DNA of 64,000 nucleotides from Thalassobaculum_A sp040219615 (lineage in GTDB: Bacteria; Pseudomonadota; Alphaproteobacteria; Thalassobaculales; Thalassobaculaceae): positions 190,489-254,488 of the forward strand of contig NZ_JAVJSE010000014.1 in assembly GCF_040219615.1 (NCBI RefSeq), read 5' to 3'. The position numbers and the translations under genes were made by a program. Each line of letters opens with the position of its first letter. The first letter of the stretch is position 1. This document shows, in pieces, positions 1 through 8,035 of the stretch. A model generated the notes under the pieces. That model did no database searches. It was not told the DNA's origin and saw only the letters and a program-made list of their open reading frames with translations.

Positions 1-1
1 C

Positions 2-316
2 GGTGACCGCACCGCCATCGGCGGACAGATGTCCCGGATCGAGAGCTGCGAATTCGCCCTCGCCTTCGACAAGCTGACGGCCGATGAGCGCTCCTTGCTG
101 ATCATGGCGACCGTCGACGAGATGCCCTACGAGACCATCGCGGGCCTGCTCGAGGTCGAGACCGGGACGGTAAAGTCCCGCGTCTCGCGGGTCCGGGCCA
201 AGCTGCGCCGGATCCAGGAGAGCAAGAGCGATGTCGCCCTGGCATGCGCCGGGCGTGTTCCGGCCCCGGCATTCATCCGCCATGGTCGGATGCTCCAGCC
301 CGCCGCCCACTGCTGA
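2..316 (+). CDS. ECF-type sigma factor, C-terminal part (truncated by window edge)
   Basis: The reading frame is open from the left edge, so the real start lies outside the window. The visible part matches sigma-70 region 4: a helix with LTADERSLLIMATV, then YETIAGLLEVETGTVKSRVSRVRAKL, the helix-turn-helix that recognises the -35 element. Family knowledge makes it an RNA polymerase specificity subunit of the extracytoplasmic-function group. After region 4 there is an unusual tail of about 30 residues rich in Ala, Arg and His with two Cys. It is fairly sure as a sigma region 4. The regulon and any anti-sigma partner cannot be seen. Confidence 0.75.
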   Translation, partial: GDRTAIGGQMSRIESCEFALAFDKLTADERSLLIMATVDEMPYETIAGLLEVETGTVKSRVSRVRAKLRRIQESKSDVALACAGRVPAPAFIRHGRMLQPAAHC

Positions 317-388
317 TCCAGCCGCCGCCGGCTGCCGCCGGTCGTGCTTCTCGCTTCCGAAGGGCCGTGCCGGGTGGCGAATACCGGG

Positions 389-607
389 CTACAGCGCCAT
401 CTCGGCGTCGCTGCGGACCACCTGCACGACCAGTCGCTTGGCTTCCTCGTCCTCGATGCCGATCGCCGCGGCGACGTACATGGCGGCTGCGACCGTCCCC
501 TCCATATGCGCCTTCAGCTTGGAGCCGCCGCGCTCGAGGGTCTCCTCGGCGGTCTCCAGGTAGGTGTCGCGGATCAGGTCGAGGGTGATCTGGTCGAGGC
601 TGGCCAT
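389..607 (-). CDS. small conserved-looking hypothetical protein (72 aa)
   Basis: I do not recognise this protein. It is a compact, mostly helical 72-residue chain with an acidic N-terminal half (LDQITLDLIRDTYLETAEETLERG), an Ala-rich centre and a short charged C-terminus. There is no signal peptide and no Cys. It lies alone between the sigma-factor end and the proline-racemase-family gene. Balanced charged and hydrophobic composition, unlike the Arg/Pro-rich shadow frames here, argues that it is real. Confidence 0.55.
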   Translation of the reverse strand: MASLDQITLDLIRDTYLETAEETLERGGSKLKAHMEGTVAAAMYVAAAIGIEDEEAKRLVVQVVRSDAEMAL

Positions 608-683
608 GGCATCTCTCGCGGCCCGGGTGATGCCATGATGATCGGCGATTCGGGTGAACGAATTCCTAAGCCGGGGGCGGATT

Positions 684-1712
684 TCAGCCGCCCGGCCAGG
701 TGTCGCTGAGGCGATAGCCCTGCGGCCACGGGTCGTCGGGATCGACCATCAGCTGGCGGGTGCCGGAGATCCAGGCGCGGCCCTCGATCGACGGCGTGAC
801 CCAGGTCCGCCCGGCCCGCCGCTCGACCGCCTCGATGCGGCCGTCGAAGCGGGAGTCGATCAGCGAGGTGGCGACGAAGGGCTGGCCGACCGCCAGCAGG
901 CTGCGGGCATGCAGCACCGCCATGCGGGCCGAGCAGCCGGTGCCGGTCGGCGACCGGTCGATCTTGCCGGGGCGGATCACCACGGCGTTCTTTCCGGTGA
1001 AGCCGTCGCCCAGCGGCTCGACCGGCCCGGCCACCTGGCAGAACGAATAGTGGGTCCATTCCGGCAGGTCCGGGTGGCTGAACGGCAGCTGTTCGGTGGC
1101 GGCGGCGGTGATGCGGGTGCCGACCGTCGCGATGTCCCGCGCCTCGTCCGGGGTCAGCGCGAAGCCGAGGTCGCCGGCCGGCACGATCACGAAGCTGTCG
1201 CCGCCGAACGCGGTGTCGACCGTCAAGGTGCCGAGTCCGGCCACCTCCAGGGTGGCGTCCAGCCGGTCGGCGAAGGACGGGATGTTGCGGATCCGCACGC
1301 GCTCGACCTTGCCGCCGCGGCAGGTCGCGGTCGCCTCGACCAGCCCGCCGGGCGCCTCCAGCAGCAACCGGGTGACCGGCTCGGTGATCGCCACGATGCC
1401 GGTCTCCAGCAGCACGGTCGCCACGCACAGGCTGTTCGAGCCGGACATCGGCGGGGTATCGGCCGGCTCCATGATGATGAAGCCCATGGCGGCGCGCGGG
1501 TCCCGGGGCGGCACCAGCAGGTTGACGTGCCGGAACACGCCGCCGCGCGGCTCGTTCAGCACCAGGTTCCGCAGGGCCCCGTCGCGGGCAATGAAGCGCG
1601 ACTGCTCCCACAGGGTGGCGCCGGGCGGCGGCGCCACGCCGCCGACGATCACGTCGCCGACCTCGCCCTCGGCGTGGCACTCGACGATGTGAATCAGGGT
1701 GTTGCTGCGCAT
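684..1712 (-). CDS. proline racemase / hydroxyproline epimerase family enzyme
   Basis: Member of the PLP-independent proline racemase superfamily, which inverts or dehydrates proline and hydroxyprolines using two catalytic residues on opposite faces of the ring. The start chosen begins MRSNTLIHIVECHAEGE, the usual family N-terminus, giving 342 residues (typical length). The first catalytic position reads MSGSNS, so Ser replaces the usual Cys; the second reads GTGCSA with Cys kept. Family members with a Ser/Cys pair are known, but whether this one is a 4-hydroxyproline 2-epimerase or a trans-3-hydroxyproline dehydratase cannot be decided from sequence. The frame stays open upstream, but that extension is Arg/Pro-rich and not family-like. 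No hydroxyproline catabolic genes are adjacent. Confidence 0.88.
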   Translation of the reverse strand: MRSNTLIHIVECHAEGEVGDVIVGGVAPPPGATLWEQSRFIARDGALRNLVLNEPRGGVFRHVNLLVPPRDPRAAMGFIIMEPADTPPMSGSNSLCVATVLLETGIVAITEPVTRLLLEAPGGLVEATATCRGGKVERVRIRNIPSFADRLDATLEVAGLGTLTVDTAFGGDSFVIVPAGDLGFALTPDEARDIATVGTRITAAATEQLPFSHPDLPEWTHYSFCQVAGPVEPLGDGFTGKNAVVIRPGKIDRSPTGTGCSARMAVLHARSLLAVGQPFVATSLIDSRFDGRIEAVERRAGRTWVTPSIEGRAWISGTRQLMVDPDDPWPQGYRLSDTWPGG

Positions 1713-1853
1713 GGTCCCCTCCGCTTCCGCAGCCCGACGATGCCCCGCCGCCGGGCCCGGCGCGACGGATTTCTGCCGGAGGGCCGTTGACAGGGGAGGG
1801 AACCGGGGAGATCGGCCGGAGGTTTCCGGCCCGCACTTCGCAGGAGGCTGTCC

Positions 1854-2432
1854 ATGCGCCCCATCAGACTCGGCCTGGCCGCCGCGGCGGCCGTCATGCT
1901 CGCCGTCGCCCCGGTCGCGACCGCCTATGCCGACCCGCCGCCCTGGGCGCCGGCCCATGGCTGGCGTGCCAAGCACGACAAGCACCGCCACAAGAGGCGA
2001 GAGGAGGTGCATGTCTATCACCACTACGACCAGCCGGACCGCTACCGGCAGCCGGTGATCGTCCAGCAGGGGCCGTCCTTCGGCTGCGACCGCTCGCTGC
2101 TGACCGGCAACAAGACCCTGCTGGCGCAGATCCTCGGCGGGGCCGGCGGCGCCGTCGCCGGGGCGCAGTTCGGCCAGGGCTCCGGCAAGCTGGCGGCGAC
2201 CGCCGGCGGCGCGCTGCTGGGCGTGCTGCTCGGCACCGAGGTCGGCGGCTCGCTGGATGCGGCCGACGCCGCCTGCGCCCGGTACAGCGTGGTGCCGACC
2301 CGGACCTACCAGGCCTCCGGCACCTACTGCCGCGAATACACGACCCGCGCCCGGGTCGGCGGCCGCACCCAGGAGGCCTACGGCACCGCCTGCCGGCAGC
2401 CCGACGGCAGCTGGCGGATCGTCCGCCAGTAG
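1854..2432 (+). CDS. glycine-zipper surface protein (17-kDa antigen / RT0821-like)
   Basis: Exported protein of 192 residues. Residues 1-26 form a signal peptide (MRPIRLGLAAAAAVMLAV... ending TAYA-DPPP). A His/Arg-rich stretch follows (KHDKHRHKRREEVHVYHH), then a glycine-zipper segment at about residues 95-130 (GGAGGAVAGAQFGQG...GGALLGVLLGTEVGG), typical of outer-membrane-associated 17-kDa antigen proteins. The C-terminal domain carries paired Cys (TYCREY, TACRQPDGSW), as in RT0821/Lpp0805-type proteins. There is no lipobox Cys at the cleavage site. Function is unknown beyond probable envelope location. Confidence 0.8.
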   Translation: MRPIRLGLAAAAAVMLAVAPVATAYADPPPWAPAHGWRAKHDKHRHKRREEVHVYHHYDQPDRYRQPVIVQQGPSFGCDRSLLTGNKTLLAQILGGAGGAVAGAQFGQGSGKLAATAGGALLGVLLGTEVGGSLDAADAACARYSVVPTRTYQASGTYCREYTTRARVGGRTQEAYGTACRQPDGSWRIVRQ

Positions 2433-2494
2433 ATCGTTGGCACGCGGCTTGCTTCAGTCTTTGCAGGACTAGACGCCTCACCCAGGAGGGAGCG

Positions 2495-2662
2495 ATGCGA
2501 TACCTGCCGAAGTTCTCCGACGACTACGCCGCCGCGTCCGACGACCTGTCGGTGACTGCGGTGCTGGCGGGCGATCTCGACGAACTGCTCGACGCCTATG
2601 GCGACGACTGGTCGCTGGAGGATGCCGACGAGATCGACCTGCCCGGCAGCCTGGCGCACTGA
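2495..2662 (+). CDS. small acidic protein (55 aa)
   Basis: A strong ribosome binding site (aggaggga at about 2483-2490) precedes the ATG at 2495, deciding the start. The product is strongly acidic, with many Asp/Glu (DDYAAASDDLS, LDELLDAYGDDWSLEDADEID) and no Cys. I know no family for it. It follows the glycine-zipper gene by about 60 bp on the same strand and may share its transcript. Its acidity could suit a cation-binding or protein-binding role, but that is a guess. Confidence 0.6.
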   Translation: MRYLPKFSDDYAAASDDLSVTAVLAGDLDELLDAYGDDWSLEDADEIDLPGSLAH

Positions 2663-2669
2663 CCGGCGC

Positions 2670-3554
2670 TCACCGCCCGGCTGCGCGGTCGGCCCGGACG
2701 ACGGCGCCGACCCAGCGCAGCACCGGCGCCAGCTCGTCACGCCACAGGCGCCAGTCGTGGTCGCCGTCGTGGACCCGCAGCTCGGCGGCGTGGCCGGCCC
2801 GGCGCGCGGCCTGGAAGAATCGCAGGGTGCCGCGCCACAGGCCGAAGGAGTCGTGGTCGCCGGTCATCAGGTAGAAGTCGCTCGGCCGGCCGGTCGCCGG
2901 CTGCCCGATGGCGGCCAGGGCGGCGAACACGTTGCGGCCGTTGAACGCCACCGGATCGAGCGGCTCGCCGAACGCGCCCGCGAAGAACTCGATCTGGAAG
3001 TCCGGGAACGCCCCGGCATCCTCCACATCCTCGAAGATCGCCGGGCTCAGCGCCGCCGCCGCCCGGAACCGGTCGGCATGCCGCACACCCAGGCGCAGCG
3101 CGCCGTATCCCCCCATCGACAGTCCGGCGGCGAACCGGCCGGACCTCTGCGCCTCGGTCGGATAGGCGGCGTCGACGGCGGCCGGCAGGTCGACGGCGAT
3201 CGCCCGGCCCCAGTTCCCGTAGCGTTCGGAATCGACGTACCAGGAATTGCCGACGCCGGGCATGACGATCAGCAGCGGGACGGCATCGGGCTCGGCGAAC
3301 ACCGCGTCGGCGGTGGCGACCACCCCGGCGTTCGACCAGTCCTGCTCGCCGCCGCCATAGCCGTGCAGCAGATACAGGACGGGCATCGGACCGTCGGCGG
3401 CGGCCGGCCGGTACACCAGGGCCGGGATGTCCCGGCCGAGCGCCGGGCTGGCGAAGCCGCGACGCTCGAGCGTGCCGGCCCCGGAGCGGGACGGCGAGGC
3501 CCCGGCCACCAGGGCGCCGACGGCGAGGCAGGCCAGGACTGTCCTGACGGTCAT
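2670..3554 (-). CDS. secreted alpha/beta-hydrolase esterase (esterase D/PHB-depolymerase-like)
   Basis: Exported serine esterase of 294 residues. The N-terminus MTVRTVLACLAVGALVAGASPS is a signal peptide. The fold is marked by LLHGYGGGEQDW (oxyanion region, about residue 67), the nucleophile elbow GLSMGGYGAL at about residue 145, and a late GDHDW motif holding the likely catalytic His. The family includes trehalose esterases, feruloyl esterases and S-formylglutathione hydrolases; the substrate here is unknown. Its ATG overlaps the stop of the upstream opgC-like gene (ATGA), so the two are translated together. A role in trimming acyl groups from periplasmic glucans is plausible inference. Confidence 0.85.
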   Translation of the reverse strand: MTVRTVLACLAVGALVAGASPSRSGAGTLERRGFASPALGRDIPALVYRPAAADGPMPVLYLLHGYGGGEQDWSNAGVVATADAVFAEPDAVPLLIVMPGVGNSWYVDSERYGNWGRAIAVDLPAAVDAAYPTEAQRSGRFAAGLSMGGYGALRLGVRHADRFRAAAALSPAIFEDVEDAGAFPDFQIEFFAGAFGEPLDPVAFNGRNVFAALAAIGQPATGRPSDFYLMTGDHDSFGLWRGTLRFFQAARRAGHAAELRVHDGDHDWRLWRDELAPVLRWVGAVVRADRAAGR

Positions 3555-4771
3555 TCGGCGGGGGCGACCCCGGCCTGTTGGTAGCGGGCCGCGGCGCGCT
3601 CCCGCTCGGCCGCCCGCCGGGCGGCATGCTCGGCCTCGCGCTTCCGCCAGGGCTGGTGCTTCAGCAGGGTGCACCAGTAGGCGAAGCCGATCAGGATCGC
3701 GATGCCGGCCAGATGCACCAGGGCCAGCGTCGCGACCGACCGCCCGAGTTCGTCCAGCACCATGCCGCCGACCCGGGCCAGCCCCATCGACAGCAGGAAG
3801 ATCGGCAGGGAGTTGCGGCCGACCGTCACGATCGGCCGGGCCCAGGCTTCCAGCAGGCGATGCTCGCGGCCCTTGACCAGGGCGACCGCCAGATAGGCCA
3901 GGGCCAGGAAGTGGGCGTAGCGCAGCAGGCCGAAGTCGGTCTTCTCCTGCCAGAACCAGATGCTCTCCCGCAGGTCGCGCAGCACCTCGAAATGCTGCGC
4001 CGTGCCCCAATGCGCCACCGGCAGCGACAGCACGACGAAGCCACCGGCCAGCCACAGCAGCGGCCGCGAGATCGCCGGCGCCGCGATCCAGCCCATCGAT
4101 AGCCCGAACCCGGTGAAGAACAGCAGCTGCCACGCCAGCGGGTTGAAGAACCACTCGCGGTCGGAGAACGGCTCCGCCGGCAGGCCCCAGCCATACAGCG
4201 AATTGGCGGCGTACAGCGCGGCGCTGAAGGTGATGCCGGCCCAGGGGTGGATGCGCGACAGCGCCACGATCACCGGGATCAGCACCAGCGCGCCGATATA
4301 CATCGGCAGGATGTCGAAGTAGTTCGGCACGTAGGTCAGCGTGAACAGGCCGACCAGGCCTTCGGCAGGGTTCGCCAGGAACCAGCCGAGGTTCAGCTGC
4401 TCGATATAGTCGCCGTCGAGCGCCATGCTGCCGGCGGTCACCAGGGCGGCGATGAAGAAGAACATCGCGACGTGCGCGACATAGATCTGCCAGACCCGGT
4501 AGCCGATCCGGGTGGTGCCGTAGCCGAATCCGGCCTTGGCGAAGGTGCCGCCGAACGCGATCGCGGCGGCGAAGCCGGAGCAGAACACGAACATCTCGGT
4601 CGCGTCCGACCAGCCGAAACGGGCCGGGATGTATTCGTTCCACGGATTGTTCGGAACGTGCGCGATGAAGATGATGAGCATCGCGACGCCCCGGAAAAAG
4701 TCGAGCCGCGGATCGCGTACCCGAGGTCCGCCCAGGCCGGGGCCGCCCAAGCTGGGGCCGCTCGTCGTCAT
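3551..4771 (-). CDS. opgC: OpgC-family glucan succinyltransferase-like membrane protein
   Basis: Multi-spanning inner-membrane protein of 406 residues. It opens with RDPRLDFFRGVAMLIIFIAHV, the OpgC/acyltransferase-3-type first segment with a conserved Asp-Phe-Arg and His, followed by NNPWNEYIPARFG. About ten hydrophobic helices follow, then a charged Arg/Glu/Ala-rich cytoplasmic tail. OpgC proteins add succinyl groups to osmoregulated periplasmic glucans. It is divergent from the opgH gene (about 270 bp between starts) and coupled downstream to a secreted esterase, which supports glucan modification. No opgG is in the window. Confidence 0.85.
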   Translation of the reverse strand: MTTSGPSLGGPGLGGPRVRDPRLDFFRGVAMLIIFIAHVPNNPWNEYIPARFGWSDATEMFVFCSGFAAAIAFGGTFAKAGFGYGTTRIGYRVWQIYVAHVAMFFFIAALVTAGSMALDGDYIEQLNLGWFLANPAEGLVGLFTLTYVPNYFDILPMYIGALVLIPVIVALSRIHPWAGITFSAALYAANSLYGWGLPAEPFSDREWFFNPLAWQLLFFTGFGLSMGWIAAPAISRPLLWLAGGFVVLSLPVAHWGTAQHFEVLRDLRESIWFWQEKTDFGLLRYAHFLALAYLAVALVKGREHRLLEAWARPIVTVGRNSLPIFLLSMGLARVGGMVLDELGRSVATLALVHLAGIAILIGFAYWCTLLKHQPWRKREAEHAARRAAERERAAARYQQAGVAPAE

Positions 4772-5042
4772 GGTGAATTCCTCGCCTGAACCGGTGCCAT
4801 CCCGGACAACCTAAGAGATCGGCGGTGTCGCTGGCCAATCAACACCGATCAAGCCTTCTGACGGGAACGTGAGGGCTGAATCGGGCGAATTTCCGGTCGG
4901 GGCAGGCGGCCTGGATCATATCGGCTCACGACTCTGTCATGCCGTTTCGGCGTATCTGGATTCACCCCCGGCAAGCGCACATATTCCGGCAGCGGACGGA
5001 GTACTCGATCTCCGCCCGTAACGCCTCGAGGGGATGTCAGGC

Positions 5043-6932
5043 ATGTCCAGTACCGATCTGTCGGCACCGATCGCCGACGGTACGACGGCGGACCGGGCGC
5101 GCGTCATGGCGCGCCGGCGGCTGGTGTTCTTCACCCTGGTTTCGCTCACCTGCCTCGGCCTGTTCGGGTGGATGACGCGGCTGGTCGGGGCCGACGGGAT
5201 CGACCTGTTCGACGTACTGGTCCTGGCGCTGTACGGCGGCACTCTCCCGTGGGTTGTGATCGGCCTGTGGAACGCGGTGATCGGCGTGGCGCTGATCTAC
5301 CTGAAGCGCGACTGGCTGCGCGCGGTGGTGCCGCTGGCCGGCCTGGACGACGCGGACTCGCCGATCGTCACGCGCACCGCGATCGTCATGCCGGTCTTCA
5401 ACGAGGACCCGGAGCGGGTGTTCAAGCACCTGCGCGCCATCGAGGCGTCGCTGGAGCGGACCGGGCAGGCCGATGCCTTCGAGTTCTTCCTGCTGTCCGA
5501 CAGCCGGATCCCGGAGATCTTCGAGGAGGAGGAGCGGCGGTTCGAGACCTGGCGGCGCACCTCGGCGCATCCCGAGCGCCTGCATTACCGCCGCCGGCTC
5601 GACAACGTCCGCCAGAAGGTGGGGAACCTGGAATCCTTCTGCGACCGCTGGGGCCACCGGTTCGCCCATATGCTGGTGCTGGACGCGGACAGCCTGATGT
5701 CGGGCGAGGCGATCGTCCGGCTGGTCCGGCTGATGCAGCGCAACCCCCGGCTCGGCATCCTGCAGACCCTGGTGGTCGGCCTGCCGGCGGCCAGCCCGTT
5801 CGCCCGCATGTTCCAGTTCGGCATGCGCCACGGCATGCGCTCCTACACCACCGGCAGCGCCTGGTGGCAGGGCGACAGCGGGCCGTACTGGGGGCACAAC
5901 GCGATCCTGCGGCTGGCGCCGTTCATCCGGCACTGCCGGCTGCCGCGGCTGCCCGGCCGGCCGCCGCTGGGCGGCGAGATCCTCAGCCACGACCAGGTCG
6001 AGGCGGCGCTGATGCGGGCTGCCGGCTACGACGTGCGGGTGCTGCCGATCGAGGGCGGCTCCTACGAGGAGAACCCGCCGACCCTGCCGGACTTCATCAA
6101 GCGCGACCTGCGCTGGTGCCAGGGCAACATGCAGTATGTCCGGCTGATCGGCTGGAAGGTCTGGCGGCCGCTCGGCCGGCTGCAGCTCGCCCTGGCGATC
6201 CTGATGTACCTGTCGCCGGTGATGTGGATGGGCTTCCTGTTCGCCGGCCTGCTGCGCACCATGGCGACGGCGCTGTTCCCGGGCACCGATTTCGCCTTCA
6301 TGCCGGCGGTCTGGGAGCGGGTGGCGTCGGGCGAGGGCGTGGCGCTGTTCGGCACCATGATGACGATCATCTTCGCGCCCAAGATCTTCGGCGTGATCGA
6401 CGTCATGCTGTCGGCCGCGAAGCGCCGGCGCTACGGCGGCGCGCTCCGGACCCTGGCCGGCACCGCCGTCGAGATGACCTTCGGGGCGCTGCTGGCGCCG
6501 ATCGTGGCGGTCGCGCAGACGGTGTTCGTGATCGGCCTGATGTTCGGCAAGAAGGTCGCCTGGAACGTCCAGGCCCGCGACCTGAAGACCGTGGCCTGGA
6601 GCCGGGCGGTGCGCGGGCTGTGGCTGCAGACGCTGTGCGGCGTGCTGTTCGGCGCGGCGCTGTGGGCCTGGGCGCCGGGCGCGCTGCCCTGGGCGATCCC
6701 ATTGCTGGCCGCTTGGATCCTGGCGGTGCCGTTCGCGGTCCTGACCTCGAGCGCGCGCCTCGGCCGGCTGCTGCGCCATGTCGGCCTGTGCGCGGTGCCC
6801 GAGGAGATCGAGCCGACCGCCGAGGTCGCCGAGGTGATGGCGCCGACGCCGCTGCCGGTGCTGGCCGGCGGGGCGGCCCTGGCGCCGACCATGACTCTCG
6901 GGCACGCTGTGCCGTCGAGCCCGGACAGCTGA
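5043..6932 (+). CDS. opgH: glucans biosynthesis glucosyltransferase MdoH/OpgH
   Basis: Inner-membrane GT2 glucosyltransferase that polymerises UDP-glucose into the backbone of osmoregulated periplasmic glucans. Two N-terminal helices (about residues 20-40 and 50-80) precede the catalytic domain: VMPVFNEDPERVF, the DxD-like LDADSLM at about 213, GEILSHDQVEAALMRAAG, and RWCQGN near 356 in place of the QxxRW loop. Several further helices follow. At about 629 residues it lacks the long N-terminal extension of the E. coli protein and resembles shorter alphaproteobacterial forms. ATG 5043 is preferred over 5034 because GAGGGG sits about 9 bp upstream. Confidence 0.93.
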   Translation: MSSTDLSAPIADGTTADRARVMARRRLVFFTLVSLTCLGLFGWMTRLVGADGIDLFDVLVLALYGGTLPWVVIGLWNAVIGVALIYLKRDWLRAVVPLAGLDDADSPIVTRTAIVMPVFNEDPERVFKHLRAIEASLERTGQADAFEFFLLSDSRIPEIFEEEERRFETWRRTSAHPERLHYRRRLDNVRQKVGNLESFCDRWGHRFAHMLVLDADSLMSGEAIVRLVRLMQRNPRLGILQTLVVGLPAASPFARMFQFGMRHGMRSYTTGSAWWQGDSGPYWGHNAILRLAPFIRHCRLPRLPGRPPLGGEILSHDQVEAALMRAAGYDVRVLPIEGGSYEENPPTLPDFIKRDLRWCQGNMQYVRLIGWKVWRPLGRLQLALAILMYLSPVMWMGFLFAGLLRTMATALFPGTDFAFMPAVWERVASGEGVALFGTMMTIIFAPKIFGVIDVMLSAAKRRRYGGALRTLAGTAVEMTFGALLAPIVAVAQTVFVIGLMFGKKVAWNVQARDLKTVAWSRAVRGLWLQTLCGVLFGAALWAWAPGALPWAIPLLAAWILAVPFAVLTSSARLGRLLRHVGLCAVPEEIEPTAEVAEVMAPTPLPVLAGGAALAPTMTLGHAVPSSPDS

Positions 6933-6980
6933 GTTCGACTTTGGCCAAGACCGGCTGCCGGCGATCCACCCCGCCTTTTT

Positions 6981-7132
6981 GTCGTCATTCCGGCCGTAGC
7001 GACGACGTCGCGAAGAGCCGGAACCCAGCCGCCGCTTCGGCCTTGCCGCTGCCATCGCGGCGACCGGCGCATGGCGGACGGTGGGTTCCGGATCGGCCGC
7101 GCCGGGGCGGCGCGGCCGTCCGGAATGACGAC
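6981..7132. repeat. REP-like inverted repeat pair, locus 1
   Basis: Two repeat units face each other. The left arm begins GTCGTCATTCCGG and reaches GGAACCCA; the right arm begins TGGGTTCCGG and ends CCGGAATGACGAC. The arms are near complements, so the element can form a long hairpin. The same units recur at 14.66, 22.14 and 60.27 kb. It lies between opgH and the creatininase-family gene and may also act as a terminator. Together with flanking sequence it fills the 317 bp gap. Confidence 0.8.
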
Positions 7133-7249
7133 CAGGGGGAGATGGACAGCCCGGTTCTCGCCGGCGCGACGAGTACTCCGCAATCCACAGGCTGCTCAGG
7201 CGCCCACCGGCCGGCTTGACGCCGGGCCGTCCTCGGCGTTCTGTCGCGC

Positions 7250-8035
7250 ATGGCCTGGCGGTACTGGGAACATCTGACGACGACCGAGCTCGCCGACGGG
7301 GCGTGCCGCGACGCCGTGGCCGTGCTGCCGGTCGCCGCGGTCGAGCAGCACGGCCCGCATCTGCCGCTGGGCACCGACGCGATCCTGACCGACGGGGTGC
7401 TGGACGCCGCCCTCGGCCGGCTGCCGGAGGCGGTCGACGTGCTGCGACTGCCGACCCAGCGGGTCGGGCTGAGCCCCGAGCATGCGAGCTTCCCGGGCAC
7501 CCTGACGTTGGACGCCGAGACCGTGATCGCGCAATGGGCGGCGATCGGGCGGTCGGTGGCGCGCGCCGGGATCCGCCGGCTGGTCCTGCTGAACGGCCAT
7601 GGTGGCCAGACAGCGCCGGTCGACCTGGTGGCCCTGCGGCTGCGCTCCGAAACCGGCATGACGGTCGCCCGGGTGACCTATTTCGACCTGATCGGCGACG
7701 ACCCGGCGGTCGACGCGCGCGAGCGCGCCTTCGGCTGGCATGGCGGCCTGGTCGAGACCGCGCTGGTGCTGGCGATCCAGCCGGGGCTGGTGCGCCGCGA
7801 CCGGCTCGGCGACTTCCGCTCGGCGGCCGAGGACGTGGCGGCGAATCATCGCGAACTGCGGGTCGAGGGGCCGGCCGGGCTCGGCTGGCTGGCCGGGGAC
7901 CTGAGCCCGTCCGGTGCCACCGGCAACGCCGCCGCCGCCACCGAGGCGATCGGCCGGCGGCTGCTCGACGGCATCGCCGGCCGGCTGGCGACCGTGCTCG
8001 CCGAACTGCACGGCTACGCGGGTATCGCCCGGTGA
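7250..8035 (+). CDS. creatininase-family amidohydrolase
   Basis: Metal-dependent amidohydrolase of 261 residues. Family signatures are visible: VEQHGPHLPLGTD at about 32 (metal-binding Glu and His), RLVLLNGHGGQ near 114, and GWHGGLVETALVL around 161 (late metal and acid residues). The family includes creatininase, MftE of mycofactocin, and the FAPy deformylase ArfB of archaeal-type riboflavin/F420 synthesis. Its stop overlaps the GTG of the next gene, a RibD-type reductase; because ArfB acts immediately before an ArfC/RibD-type reductase, an ArfB-like reaction on a GTP-derived formamide is a reasonable inference. Actual substrate unknown. Confidence 0.87.
   Translation: MAWRYWEHLTTTELADGACRDAVAVLPVAAVEQHGPHLPLGTDAILTDGVLDAALGRLPEAVDVLRLPTQRVGLSPEHASFPGTLTLDAETVIAQWAAIGRSVARAGIRRLVLLNGHGGQTAPVDLVALRLRSETGMTVARVTYFDLIGDDPAVDARERAFGWHGGLVETALVLAIQPGLVRRDRLGDFRSAAEDVAANHRELRVEGPAGLGWLAGDLSPSGATGNAAAATEAIGRRLLDGIAGRLATVLAELHGYAGIAR

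Noticed and set aside
4839..5042. Imperfect GATCGG...CCGATC inverted repeat between opgC and opgH
   Set aside because: Arms need an insertion to pair, so it is too weak to call an operator.
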